Source: DATBDE01 sp036270095 (GTDB lineage Bacteria > Actinomycetota > Thermoleophilia > Solirubrobacterales > Solirubrobacteraceae). Taken from it: a DNA stretch of 34,776 nucleotides. Under the pieces are notes generated by a model. It had not been told where the DNA came from. It did no database searches and saw only the letters and a program-made list of their open reading frames with translations. Below, one piece after another: positions 16,192 through 23,920 of this stretch. Within the stretch, counting starts at the first letter, position 1. Each line of letters opens with the position of its first letter. Made by a program: the position numbers and the translations under genes. The stretch lies in contig DATBDE010000097.1 of the NCBI GenBank assembly GCA_036270095.1, positions 1-34,776 of the forward strand. Reading direction: 5' to 3'.

Positions 16192-17049
16192 GTGGCTGCC
16201 ACGTCGCAACCCGCCCAGTCCGAGATCATCGCGGGCCCGTCCGCGCTCGCCGGCGGCCTGGACCGCTTCTTCCACCTCACCTGGACGCTCGCCGTCCACG
16301 AGTTCAAATTGCGGTTCTTCGGCTCGGTGCTGGGCTACTTCTGGCAGCTCATGCGGCCGCTGCTGCTGTTCGGGGTGCTGTACCTGGTCTTCGCCGTGAT
16401 CCTCAAGGCGGGCGGCAACACGAAGTACTTCTCGGCTGTCCTGCTCATGAACATCGTGCTCTACACGTTCTTCTCCGACGCCACGACGGCGTCGGTGCGG
16501 GCGGTGTTCGAACGCGAGAACCTCGTGCGCAAGATCCGCTTCCCCCGCCTGGTCATCCCGGCCTCGGTCGTGCTCACGGCCAGCTTCAACCTGCTCCTGA
16601 ACCTGATCGTGGTCTTCATCTTCGCGATCGCCGCGGGCGTGCGGCCGCACTGGGGCTGGTTGTTGCTCCCGGTGATCGTCATCGCGATCTGGGCCCTGTG
16701 CTTCGGCCTGGCCATGCTGCTCTCGGCGCTGTTCGTGCGCTTCCGCGACATCGCGCCGATCTGGGAGGTGGTCCTGCAGGCGCTGTTCTACGCCACGCCG
16801 ATCCTCTACCCGATCGAGACCGTCCAGGCACACAGCCCGCAGCTCGCCACGGCGATGATGGCCAACCCGCTGGCGACGATCATGGAGCAGGCGCGCGTGT
16901 GGATCATCGACCCCTCCGCGCCGACCGCGGCCGACGTGATCGGCAGCGTGGCGCGGCTGCTGATCCCGATCGGGCTCATCTTTGCCACCGTGCTGATCGG
17001 GTTCTGGTACTACAACCGGGAGGCACCCCGCATCGCCGAGCGGCTATAG
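16192..17049 (+). CDS. wzm: ABC transporter permease for polysaccharide export (Wzm type)
   Basis: 285 residues of the ABC-2 membrane family. A cytosolic N-terminal stretch with VHEFKLRFFGSVLGYFWQL leads into about six membrane helices, including LLLFGVLYLVFAVILKA, LLNLIVVFIFAIAAGV, VIVIAIWALCFGLAMLLSALFV and a C-terminal LIPIGLIFATVLIGFWYY. The cytosolic FRDIAPIWEV loop and the following YATPILYP are hallmarks of Wzm/TagG-type polysaccharide exporters. It should pair with the Wzt ATPase at 14125-15408 to form the export channel in the cytoplasmic membrane. The GTG start follows a TACCCT box. Confidence 0.93.
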   Translation: MAATSQPAQSEIIAGPSALAGGLDRFFHLTWTLAVHEFKLRFFGSVLGYFWQLMRPLLLFGVLYLVFAVILKAGGNTKYFSAVLLMNIVLYTFFSDATTASVRAVFERENLVRKIRFPRLVIPASVVLTASFNLLLNLIVVFIFAIAAGVRPHWGWLLLPVIVIAIWALCFGLAMLLSALFVRFRDIAPIWEVVLQALFYATPILYPIETVQAHSPQLATAMMANPLATIMEQARVWIIDPSAPTAADVIGSVARLLIPIGLIFATVLIGFWYYNREAPRIAERL

Positions 17050-17052
17050 CGT
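17047..17052 (+). promoter_or_regulatory. Possible leaderless -10 box (TAGCGT) overlapping a stop codon
   Basis: TAGCGT begins with the TAG stop codon of the permease gene and ends 8 nt before the GTG of the transaldolase gene at 17061. It fits the TANNNT pattern and spacing of the other boxes, but a chance match is possible because the stop codon itself supplies TA. Confidence 0.3.
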
Positions 17053-17060
17053 CCGCGGCC

Positions 17061-17771
17061 GTGCTGGACCGTATTCGCACGAAGATCTTCGCCGACGGCG
17101 CCGACCTGGACGGGATCGTCGCGCTCGCGCGCGAGCCCCACATCGACGGCTTCACCACCAACCCCACGCTGATGTGGAAGGCGGGGCTGACCGAGTACGA
17201 GGAGTTCGGGCGCCGGATCCTGGACGAGGTCGACGCGCTGCCGATCTCGTTCGAGGTCTTCGCCGACGACGCGGAGGAAATGCGCCGCCAGGCCAAACGC
17301 ATCGCCACCTGGGGCGACAACGTGTACGTGAAGATCCCGGTCTCCAACACGCGCGGTGAGTCGATGGCGGCCCTCGCGAGAGCGCTCTCGGGCGAGGGCA
17401 TCAAGGTCAACGTCACCGCGCTGTTCACGCCGCGCCAGGTGGCCGAGATCGCCCGCGCGGTGGCGGGCGGCGCGCCCAGCTACCTGTCGGTGTTCGCGGG
17501 GCGGATCGCGGACGCCGGCGTTGACCCGGTGCCGATCATGCGCGAGGCGCTGTCGCTCATGGCCGTGGCGCCGCGGGCCGAGCTGATCTGGGCGAGCCCG
17601 CGCGAGCTCCTCAACCTCGTGCAGGCCGACGCCATCGGCTGCCACATCATCACGATGACCCACGACCTGCTGGCCAAGCTGCCGGCGCTGGGCAAGGACC
17701 TGGAGCAGTTCTCGCTCGAGACCGTGCGCATGTTCCACGACGACGCGGCGCAGGCGGGGTTCGAGCTGTGA
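17061..17771 (+). CDS. Transaldolase-like protein
   Basis: 236 residues, the length of the short transaldolase/fructose-6-phosphate aldolase group. Key parts are present: FTTNPTL (31-37), YVKIPVSNTRGE with the Schiff-base lysine Lys91, VNVTALFT (116-123), SVFAGRIADAG (143-153), WASPREL (177-183). Known members move a three-carbon dihydroxyacetone unit between sugar phosphates; transaldolase makes sedoheptulose 7-phosphate. Here, in a locus with heptose-phosphate enzymes, it may supply that C7 precursor or make a related sugar. The GTG start is 11 nt after the permease stop; the stop overlaps the next gene by GTGA. Confidence 0.9.
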   Translation: MLDRIRTKIFADGADLDGIVALAREPHIDGFTTNPTLMWKAGLTEYEEFGRRILDEVDALPISFEVFADDAEEMRRQAKRIATWGDNVYVKIPVSNTRGESMAALARALSGEGIKVNVTALFTPRQVAEIARAVAGGAPSYLSVFAGRIADAGVDPVPIMREALSLMAVAPRAELIWASPRELLNLVQADAIGCHIITMTHDLLAKLPALGKDLEQFSLETVRMFHDDAAQAGFEL

Positions 17772-18721
17772 GCGACGCGCTGGTCATCGGCGGGGCCGGG
17801 TTCATCGGCAGCCACCTGGTGCGGCGGCTGCTCGAGCGCGACGGCGGGCGCGTGACCGTGTACGACAACTTCAGCTCGGGGCAGGACTGGCATCTGGAGC
17901 CGGCGGCGGGCGACCCGCGTCTGGCCGTGGTGCGAGCCGACGTCAAGGACCTCGACGACCTGGTGTCCGCGGCGCGCGGCCACGACACCGCCTTCCTGCT
18001 CGCCTCCAACCCCGACATCGCAGCGGCGGCGGCCGACCCGGCCATCGACTTCTGGGAGGGCACCTATCTGGTCCAGAACACGGTCGAGGCCTGCCGCCTG
18101 GGCGACGTCGGCACGCTGGTCTATGCGTCGGGCAGCGGCGTGTACGGCGACCAGGGCGCGGCCGAGCTGGACGAGTCCTTCGGGCCGCTGCTGCCGGTCT
18201 CCACCTACGGCGCCGGCAAGGTGGCGGGCGAGGCGCTGATCTCCGCCTACTGCCACCTGTTCGGCCTGCGCGGGGTCGCGTTCCGCTTCGCCAACGTCGT
18301 CGGACCGCGCCAGACCCACGGCGTGGTCTTCGACTTCGTGCGCAAGCTCCTGCGCGACCCGACGCGGCTCGAGGTGCTCGGCGACGGCAGCCAGAGCAAG
18401 TCCTACATCCACGTCGACGACGTGCTCGACGCCGTGCTCCTGCTCGCCGCCGATCCGCCGACGCCGTTCGACGTCTTCAACGCCGCCACCGAGGACTACG
18501 TCACGGTGCGCGAGATCGCCGGCGTCGTGGTCGAGGCCATGGGCCTGTCTGACGTGGAGCTCGCGTTCGGGGACACGCCGGGCGGGTGGAAGGGCGACGT
18601 GCCCGTGGTGCGCTTCTCGTCGGACAAGCTGCGGGGGCGCGGCTGGGCCAACCGGCACACGAGCCGCGAGGCGCTGCGCGCGTCGGCGCAGGCGCTGCTC
18701 GAGGAGGCCAAGGTCGCATGA
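17768..18721 (+). CDS. NAD-dependent epimerase/dehydratase (extended SDR)
   Basis: 317 residues. NAD motif VIGGAGFIGSHL is at 6-17, the serine region YASGSGVYGD at 119-128, and the YxxxK pair at Tyr147 and Lys151 (YGAGK). RFANVVGPRQTHGV (173-186) and KSYIHVDDVLDAVL match the UDP-glucose 4-epimerase/dTDP-glucose 4,6-dehydratase-like group. The first motif lacks the usual leading Thr (IGGAG instead of TGGAG). It is coupled by 4-nt overlaps with both the transaldolase and the following methyltransferase. A paralogue at 21993-22937 shares the layout. The exact sugar is not determined. Confidence 0.9.
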   Translation: MSDALVIGGAGFIGSHLVRRLLERDGGRVTVYDNFSSGQDWHLEPAAGDPRLAVVRADVKDLDDLVSAARGHDTAFLLASNPDIAAAAADPAIDFWEGTYLVQNTVEACRLGDVGTLVYASGSGVYGDQGAAELDESFGPLLPVSTYGAGKVAGEALISAYCHLFGLRGVAFRFANVVGPRQTHGVVFDFVRKLLRDPTRLEVLGDGSQSKSYIHVDDVLDAVLLLAADPPTPFDVFNAATEDYVTVREIAGVVVEAMGLSDVELAFGDTPGGWKGDVPVVRFSSDKLRGRGWANRHTSREALRASAQALLEEAKVA

Positions 18722-19491
18722 GCGCCACCGCCGAGCGCAACGTCGTCGCCGCCTGGGACGATGCGCACCGCTACTCGCCGGCGCCGCGGCACCGGCGGCG
18801 GCTGATCGTCGACGCCCTGCGCGACGTCGAGCCGGCCGAGGTGCTCGACGCCGGCTGCGGCCAGCCGTTCCTGCTGGCCGCGCTGCGTGAGCGCCTTGGC
18901 GTGCCCTGCTACGGCTGCGACGTCTCCGACGCCGTGGTGCGTGATCCGGCCTGGGCCGGCGTCGCCGACGAGCTGCGCGTGGTCGACCTCGAGCGCGCGG
19001 CGTGGCCGGACGGGCGCACGTTCGACGTCGTGGTCTGCGGCGAGGTGCTCGAGCACATCGCCGACTGGCGCGCGGCGCTGGACAACGTCGTGGCGATGAC
19101 CCGGCGCTACCTGCTCGTGACCGTGCCCGGCGGGCGCCGGCGCCCGATGGACGCGATCGTCGGCCACCACCGCCACTTCACCGTCGCCGAGCTCGAGGAG
19201 GCGCTGCGCACGGCGGGCCTTCAGCCGGTGTCGGGCCGGCGCTGGGGCTTCCCGCTGCACACGCTGTACCGCTGGGCCATTTCGCGCCTGGGCGCCCACC
19301 GGATGTACGACAGCTTCGGCACCGAGCGCTACTCGCGCGCCCAGATCGCGCTCTCCGACGCGCTCTACGGCGCCTTCTTCGTCAACGACCTGTTCCGCGG
19401 CGGCGACCAGGTCATCGTGCTGGCGCGGCGACCCCAGGGGTCAAGTCTTTCTTTGCAACACCGGAATCTCGTGTGGCAAAGAAAGACTTGA
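18718..19491 (+). CDS. SAM-dependent methyltransferase with repeat-encoded C-terminal tail
   Basis: 257 residues. Class I fold: VLDAGCGQPFLL (42-53), CDVSDAVV (67-74), FDVVVCGEVLEHIADW, then MTRRYLLVTVPGG and HHRHFTVAELEEAL, in the manner of Methyltransf_11/23 proteins of glycan loci. The natural end of the domain seems to be at VIVLARRP (residue 239). The last 18 residues (240-257) are encoded by the left arm, loop and part of the right arm of the palindrome at 19436-19496. They use AT-rich codons (AGT, CTT, TCT, AAT, AGA) unlike the rest of the gene. The stop lies inside the right arm and 19 nt overlap the next gene. Confidence 0.88.
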   Translation: MSATAERNVVAAWDDAHRYSPAPRHRRRLIVDALRDVEPAEVLDAGCGQPFLLAALRERLGVPCYGCDVSDAVVRDPAWAGVADELRVVDLERAAWPDGRTFDVVVCGEVLEHIADWRAALDNVVAMTRRYLLVTVPGGRRRPMDAIVGHHRHFTVAELEEALRTAGLQPVSGRRWGFPLHTLYRWAISRLGAHRMYDSFGTERYSRAQIALSDALYGAFFVNDLFRGGDQVIVLARRPQGSSLSLQHRNLVWQRKT

Positions 19492-19496
19492 CCCCT
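19436..19496. repeat. Long palindromic (REP-like) hairpin at a gene junction
   Basis: The arms 19436-19456 and 19476-19496 are perfect inverted repeats of 21 bp (AGGGGTCAAGTCTTTC then TTTGC, mirrored on the right). After one mismatch a further ACAC/GTGT pairing leaves a loop of about 9 nt. The arms are markedly AT-richer than the surroundings. The element covers the 3' end of the methyltransferase gene and the start of the next one. It has the size and shape of a mobile palindromic unit (REP/BIME or small MITE type). No transposase is in the window, and I see no second copy by eye. Confidence 0.85.
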
Positions 19497-20228
19497 TTCG
19501 GCGCGCTGCGCCTCCGCTTCCGCGCGAGCGTCGACCTCGAGTGGCGCACGCTGCGCGACGCCATGGCCACGGCGGCGCCCTACGCGCACGGGCGCCTGCT
19601 CGACGTCGGCTGCGGGGACAAGCCGTGGGAGGCCACGTTCGCCCCGCACGTGACCGAGCACGTCGGCCTCGAGCGCACCGGCGTGCGCCAGTCGCGCGCC
19701 GACGTCTTCTACGACGGCGGGCGGATGCCGTTCGCCGACGCCGAATTCGACACCGTGCTCTCCAACCAGGTGCTCGAGCACGTGCCCGACCCGCGGGTGC
19801 TGTGGGCCAACATGGTGCGCGTCCTCCGTCCGGGTGGCACGCTCGTGGTCACCGTGCCGTTCTCGTTCCGCCTGCACGCCGAGCCCGAGGACTACTGGCG
19901 CTTCACCTCCCACGCCCTTCGCCGCCTGTGCGACGAGAGCGGCCTCGTCGTCGAGGTCCTGCAGCCGCGGGGCGGCCTGTGGCTGGTCCTCGGGCACAAG
20001 CTGGCCGCGTATCTGACCTTCGCGGTGGGCCGCTTCCACCGCGAGGCCCAGGCCGCCGGCAGCACGACGTACGAGCCACGGGCGACCCAGGGCCCGCGCT
20101 GGTGGGCGGTGCCGCTCGTCGTGCCCGCGGTGATCGGCGTCACCGCGCTGGCCCGCTGGCTCGACGGGATCGACCGGCAGACCGGCGACACCCTCGGGTA
20201 CCTGCTCGTGGCGCGGAGGCCGGCGTGA
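19473..20228 (+). CDS. SAM-dependent methyltransferase
   Basis: 251 residues from the GTG at 19473, which lies inside the palindrome. LLDVGCGDKPWEATF (42-56), VGLERTGVRQSRADVFYDG, FDTVLSNQVLEHVPDP and VLRPGGTLVVTVPFSF mark a class I methyltransferase. A C-terminal hydrophobic stretch (WWAVPLVVPAVIGVTALARWL) may sit at the membrane. The start is uncertain: the GTG and a TTG at 19488 are within the repeat, and the first ATG downstream is at 19563. The domain needs residues upstream of motif I, so the GTG is preferred. Its stop overlaps the next GTG (GTGA). Confidence 0.82.
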   Translation: MAKKDLTPFGALRLRFRASVDLEWRTLRDAMATAAPYAHGRLLDVGCGDKPWEATFAPHVTEHVGLERTGVRQSRADVFYDGGRMPFADAEFDTVLSNQVLEHVPDPRVLWANMVRVLRPGGTLVVTVPFSFRLHAEPEDYWRFTSHALRRLCDESGLVVEVLQPRGGLWLVLGHKLAAYLTFAVGRFHREAQAAGSTTYEPRATQGPRWWAVPLVVPAVIGVTALARWLDGIDRQTGDTLGYLLVARRPA

Positions 20229-21403
20229 GGGAGGCGGTCGCCGAGCGCGAGGCGCGTACGCCCCGGGTCAAGGGGTTCGTGTCCATCGTCGTGCCCTGCC
20301 GCAACGAGGAGCTGACCATCGGCGAGTTCGTGGACTGGTGCTGGGAGGGCCTGCGCTCGGCCGGCGCCGAGGGCGAGGTGCTGATCGTCGACAACTCGAC
20401 CGACCGCTCGCCCGAGATCGCCCGCGAGCACGGCGCGCGCGTGCTCTCCGTGCCCGAGCGCGGCCTGGGCCGCGCCTACGTCGCCGCCATCCCCCACATC
20501 CGCGGCGACTACGTGATCATGGGCGACTGCGACCTGACCTATGACTTCCGCCAGCTCGACGGGTTCCTGAAGGCTCTCGACGACGGCGCGGAGTTCGTCA
20601 TGGGCACGCGCCTGAAGGGCACGATCGAGCCCGGGGCCATGCCCGCGCTGCACCGGTACTTCGGCACGCCGGTGACCACGTGGATCCTCAACCGGCTCTA
20701 CCGCCAGCGCTTCTCCGACATCCACTGCGGCATGCGGGCGATGACGCTGCAGGCGCTGCGCCGCATCGACATCCAGTCGCCGGGCTGGGAGTACGCATCG
20801 GAAATGGTGCTGAAGGCGGCCAAGCTGCGGCTGCACACGACCGAGGTGCCGGTGCACTTCCTGCGCGACCGCGAGGGGCGCGAGAGCCACCACAAGCGCG
20901 CGGGCTGGCGCTCGCCGTGGAAGGCGGGCTGGGACAACCTCAAGGTGATGTTCCTGTACGCGCCCGAGGCGCTGCTGCTGCTGCCCGGGCTCGTGCTGCT
21001 GATCCCCGGGCTGATCCTCAGCGCCGCGCTGGTGGGCGGGCCGATCGACGTCGGGAAGTTCTCGCTCAGCCTGAACTGGAGCCTGCTCGGCCTGGCCGCC
21101 TCGACGATCGGCTACACGCTCGTGTGGCTGGGCGTGCTCGCGCGCGTGCACAACGACCTCGACCCCGAGTACACGGACCGCAAGCTGCGGCGCTGGAGCT
21201 TCGATCGCGGCGCGTCGGCGGCGTTCCTGCTTGCCGCCGCCGGGGTCGTGCTCAACGCGATCCTCGTCGTCACCTGGATCAGCCAGGGCTTCGCGCTGGA
21301 CCAGATCTACCACCCGGTCGTCTTCGGCCTCCTGCTCGTCGTGCTCGGGGTTCAGACCTTCGCCTTCACGCTGCTGCTGACCATCGTGGCCCCCAAGCGC
21401 TGA
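20225..21403 (+). CDS. Membrane-anchored family 2 glycosyltransferase (DPM1/GtrB-like)
   Basis: 392 residues. N-terminal GT-A domain: SIVVPCRNEELTIGEFV (20-36), LIVDNSTDRSPEIA (53-66), MGDCDLTYDFRQLDGFL (99-115) with the DxD, GTRLKGTIEPGAMPALHRYFG and the SDIHCGMRAM segment (164-173). The C-terminal part has about four membrane helices: LLLLPGLVLLIPGLILSAAL, LLGLAASTIGYTLVWLGVL, AAFLLAAAGVVLNAILVV and FGLLLVVLGVQTFAFTLLL. It is likely to transfer a sugar to a polyprenyl carrier or to a lipid-linked chain at the inner face of the membrane. A close paralogue is at 32087-33268. Confidence 0.92.
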   Translation: MREAVAEREARTPRVKGFVSIVVPCRNEELTIGEFVDWCWEGLRSAGAEGEVLIVDNSTDRSPEIAREHGARVLSVPERGLGRAYVAAIPHIRGDYVIMGDCDLTYDFRQLDGFLKALDDGAEFVMGTRLKGTIEPGAMPALHRYFGTPVTTWILNRLYRQRFSDIHCGMRAMTLQALRRIDIQSPGWEYASEMVLKAAKLRLHTTEVPVHFLRDREGRESHHKRAGWRSPWKAGWDNLKVMFLYAPEALLLLPGLVLLIPGLILSAALVGGPIDVGKFSLSLNWSLLGLAASTIGYTLVWLGVLARVHNDLDPEYTDRKLRRWSFDRGASAAFLLAAAGVVLNAILVVTWISQGFALDQIYHPVVFGLLLVVLGVQTFAFTLLLTIVAPKR

Positions 21404-22008
21404 TGCGCACCGCGTCCTACGGGGAGCGCCCGCTCTCCCCCGTCGACCGCCTCGGCGTGTGGCTCTCGCTGCGCGCGCTGCGCCGCGACGTGGACCTTTC
21501 GGCGCGCCCGCGTGTGCTCGACCTCGGCTGCGGCTACGAGGCGACGCTGCTGCGCGCGCTGCGGCCCCGCATCGGCGCGGCCACCGCCGTGGACGTGTCG
21601 CTGTCGCCGGCGCTGGGCGCCGACGGCGTGCGGGCCATCGAGGCGCCGATCGAGGCGGCGCTGCCCGGCCTCGAGGACGACAGCGCCGACGTCGTGCTGG
21701 CCATCTCCGTGCTCGAGCACCTCGCCGACGACGCCGGCGCCCTGCGCGAGTGCCACCGCGTGCTCGCGCCCGGGGGCGTGTTGGCGCTCAACGTCCCCAC
21801 GTGGCTGGGCAAGCCGTTCCTCGAGTTCTCCGCGTACCGGCTCGGGCTCTCGCCCGCCGAGGAGATGGACGACCACAAGCGCTACTACGGCCGGCGCGAC
21901 CTGTGGCCCAAGCTCGTGCGCGCGGGCTTCCGCCCCGGCGCGATCCGCCTCCGCTACCACAAGGGCGGGCTCAACCTGTTCGGGACGGCGCGGTGCGACG
22001 CGCCCTGA
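21403..22008 (+). CDS. Short SAM-dependent methyltransferase
   Basis: 201 residues. VLDLGCGYEATLL (38-50), TAVDVSLSPAL, VVLAISVLEHLADDAGAL and CHRVLAPGGVLALNVPTW give a complete class I methyltransferase core of the Methyltransf_11 type, without extra domains. The ATG overlaps the preceding stop by 1 nt (TGATG) and the 3' end overlaps the next gene by 16 nt. It is the third methyltransferase within 4 kb. The substrate is unknown; O-methylation of a sugar or modification of the lipid-linked chain is the contextual guess. Confidence 0.87.
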   Translation: MRTASYGERPLSPVDRLGVWLSLRALRRDVDLSARPRVLDLGCGYEATLLRALRPRIGAATAVDVSLSPALGADGVRAIEAPIEAALPGLEDDSADVVLAISVLEHLADDAGALRECHRVLAPGGVLALNVPTWLGKPFLEFSAYRLGLSPAEEMDDHKRYYGRRDLWPKLVRAGFRPGAIRLRYHKGGLNLFGTARCDAP

Positions 22009-22937
22009 TCACGGGCGGGGCCGGCTTCATCGGCTCCCACCTGGCCGACCGCCTGCTCGCCGACGGCGTCGCCGTGGTGGTCTACGACGACTTCTCGACC
22101 GGGCGGCGCGAGAATGTCGCCGGCGTGCGCGCCCACCCGCAGGGCGAGGTGGTTGCGGGCGACGTGCTCGACGGCGAGCGGCTGCGCGACGCCCTGGAGG
22201 ACTGCGACGCCGTCTTCCACCTGCAGGCCAACGCCGACGTGCGCCACGGCCTCGAGCACCCCCGCCTGGACCTGGAGCAGAACGCGGTGGCCACCTCGGA
22301 GCTGCTCGAGGCCATGCGCACGCTCGGCGTGACCCGCATGGGCTTCGTCTCCTCGGGCTCGGTCTACGGCGAGACCGACGTCGTCCCCACGCCCGAGGAC
22401 GCGCCGCTGCCGCTCCAGACCTCGCTCTACGGCGCCACCAAGCTTGCGGGCGAGGGGATGCTGCAGGCCTACTGCCACGGCTTCGGGTTCACCGGCGTCG
22501 TCTTCCGCTTCGTCTCCATCCTCGGCGAGCGCTACCGACACGGCCACGTCATCGACTTCTGGCGCGGGCTGCGGCGCGACCCGACCCGGCTGCGCGTGCT
22601 CGGCGACGGGCGCCAGGAGAAGTCCTACCTCTACGTCGGCGACTGCGTGCAGGGCATGCTCACCGCGCTGGCCGCGCACACCGCCCCCGGCGACACCGCG
22701 GTCTACAACCTGGGCACGGACGAGACCGTGCTCGTCGACGACTCGGCGGCGCTGATCGCGGCGCGGCTCGGGGTCGCGCCGGCGATCGAGCACACGGGCG
22801 GCCGGCGCGGGTGGCCGGGCGACGCCCCGCGCATCCTGCTGGACTGCACGAAGCTGCGCGCCCTGGGCTGGGCGCCGGCGCTGACCATCGAGCAGGCGAT
22901 CGCAAGGACGGTGGACTGGTTGGAGGCCAACGGATGA
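21993..22937 (+). CDS. NAD-dependent epimerase/dehydratase (extended SDR)
   Basis: 314 residues. ALITGGAGFIGSHLADRL (4-21), VVYDDFSTGRRENV, then VSSGSVYGE and the YGATK catalytic pair. VFRFVSILGERYRHGHVIDF and KSYLYVGDCVQGM are of the UDP-glucose 4-epimerase-like type and closely parallel the protein encoded at 17768-18721. It is coupled by ATGA to the heptose-phosphate kinase gene. The GTG start at 21993 puts the Rossmann motif at the usual distance from the N-terminus. It could act on the NDP-heptose made by this locus, but that is inference. Confidence 0.9.
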   Translation: MRRALITGGAGFIGSHLADRLLADGVAVVVYDDFSTGRRENVAGVRAHPQGEVVAGDVLDGERLRDALEDCDAVFHLQANADVRHGLEHPRLDLEQNAVATSELLEAMRTLGVTRMGFVSSGSVYGETDVVPTPEDAPLPLQTSLYGATKLAGEGMLQAYCHGFGFTGVVFRFVSILGERYRHGHVIDFWRGLRRDPTRLRVLGDGRQEKSYLYVGDCVQGMLTALAAHTAPGDTAVYNLGTDETVLVDDSAALIAARLGVAPAIEHTGGRRGWPGDAPRILLDCTKLRALGWAPALTIEQAIARTVDWLEANG

Positions 22938-23920
22938 GCATCATCTTCACCCGCGCCCCGCTGCGGATCTCGCTCGGCGGCGGCGGCACCGACCTGCCGT
23001 CGTACTCGGACCGCTACGAGGGCTTCCTCATCGCCGGCGCGATCGACAAGTACGTCTACCTGCTCATCCACACGGCCTTCCAGCGCAACTACCGGATGAA
23101 GTACAGCGAGCTCGAGGTCGTCGACCGCCCGCAGGACATCAAGCACCCGATCCTGCGCGAGACCATCTGCCGCCACTGGGAGGGCGAGCCGCTCGAGGTC
23201 GCCTCGCTGGCCGACGTCCCCGCCGGCACCGGGCTGGGCTCGTCGGGCGCCTACACGGTGGCGGTGCTCAAGTCGCTGGCGCTGGGCCGCCACATCGCCA
23301 CCACGCCGGCCTCGCTGGCCGAGGACGCCGCCCACATCGAGATCGACGTGCTGGGCGAGCCGGTGGGCAAGCAGGACCCCTACGTGGCCGCCCACGGCGG
23401 GCTGTGCGCGTACAACTTCCGGCGCGACGGCACCGTCGCGGTCGAGCCGCTCGCGCTCTCACGTGACACGCTGGACAAGCTGCGCCACAACCTGCTCCTC
23501 TTCTTCACCGGCTCGACGCGCTCGGCCTCGCAGCTGCTCACCGACCAGGTCCGGCGCACCGAGGCCGATGACGAGGCCATGCTGCAGAACCTGCACCGCA
23601 CCAAGGAGATCGGCCTGCAGTCGCGCGAGCTGCTCGAGCGCGGCGACCTGGCCGGCTTCGCCGAGCTCATGGACGCGCACTGGCACACCAAGCGCGAGCG
23701 CTCGCCGGGCATGGAGACCGAGCGCGTGGACGAGCTCTACCGGCTGGCGCGCATGTCCGGCTGCCTCGGGGCCAAGCTCGTGGGCGCGGGCGGCGGCGGC
23801 TTCCTGCTCGTCTACGCGACCAACCCGGCCGACACCCGCATGGCCATGGCGCGCGCCGGCGCGCCCGAGCTCGAGTTCGACTTCGAGTTCGGCGGCTGCT
23901 CGGGGACGGAATACCAGTGA
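22934..23920 (+). CDS. hddA: GHMP kinase, D-glycero-D-manno-heptose 7-phosphate kinase type
   Basis: 328 residues. The N-terminus RAPLRISLGGGGTDLPSY (7-24) is the typical HddA-type start. The ATP-binding GHMP motif is PAGTGLGSSGAYTVAVLKSL (96-115). GKQDPYVAAHGGL follows, and the third motif is GAKLVGAGGGGFLLVY near the C-terminus. HddA adds phosphate at C1 of D-glycero-D-manno-heptose 7-phosphate, giving the 1,7-bisphosphate of the alpha form, and is about 340 residues long. Fucose and related sugar kinases share the fold and remain possible. GmhB, a GmhA-like isomerase and an HddC-size nucleotidyltransferase are in the same window, which supports the heptose reading. Confidence 0.9.
   Translation: MSIIFTRAPLRISLGGGGTDLPSYSDRYEGFLIAGAIDKYVYLLIHTAFQRNYRMKYSELEVVDRPQDIKHPILRETICRHWEGEPLEVASLADVPAGTGLGSSGAYTVAVLKSLALGRHIATTPASLAEDAAHIEIDVLGEPVGKQDPYVAAHGGLCAYNFRRDGTVAVEPLALSRDTLDKLRHNLLLFFTGSTRSASQLLTDQVRRTEADDEAMLQNLHRTKEIGLQSRELLERGDLAGFAELMDAHWHTKRERSPGMETERVDELYRLARMSGCLGAKLVGAGGGGFLLVYATNPADTRMAMARAGAPELEFDFEFGGCSGTEYQ

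Noticed and set aside
19436..19496. Reading the palindrome simply as an intrinsic terminator of the upstream methyltransferase gene
   Set aside because: The hairpin lies within coding sequence of both neighbours, has no T-run after it, and the downstream genes continue with overlapping starts, so full termination here would silence the rest of the unit.
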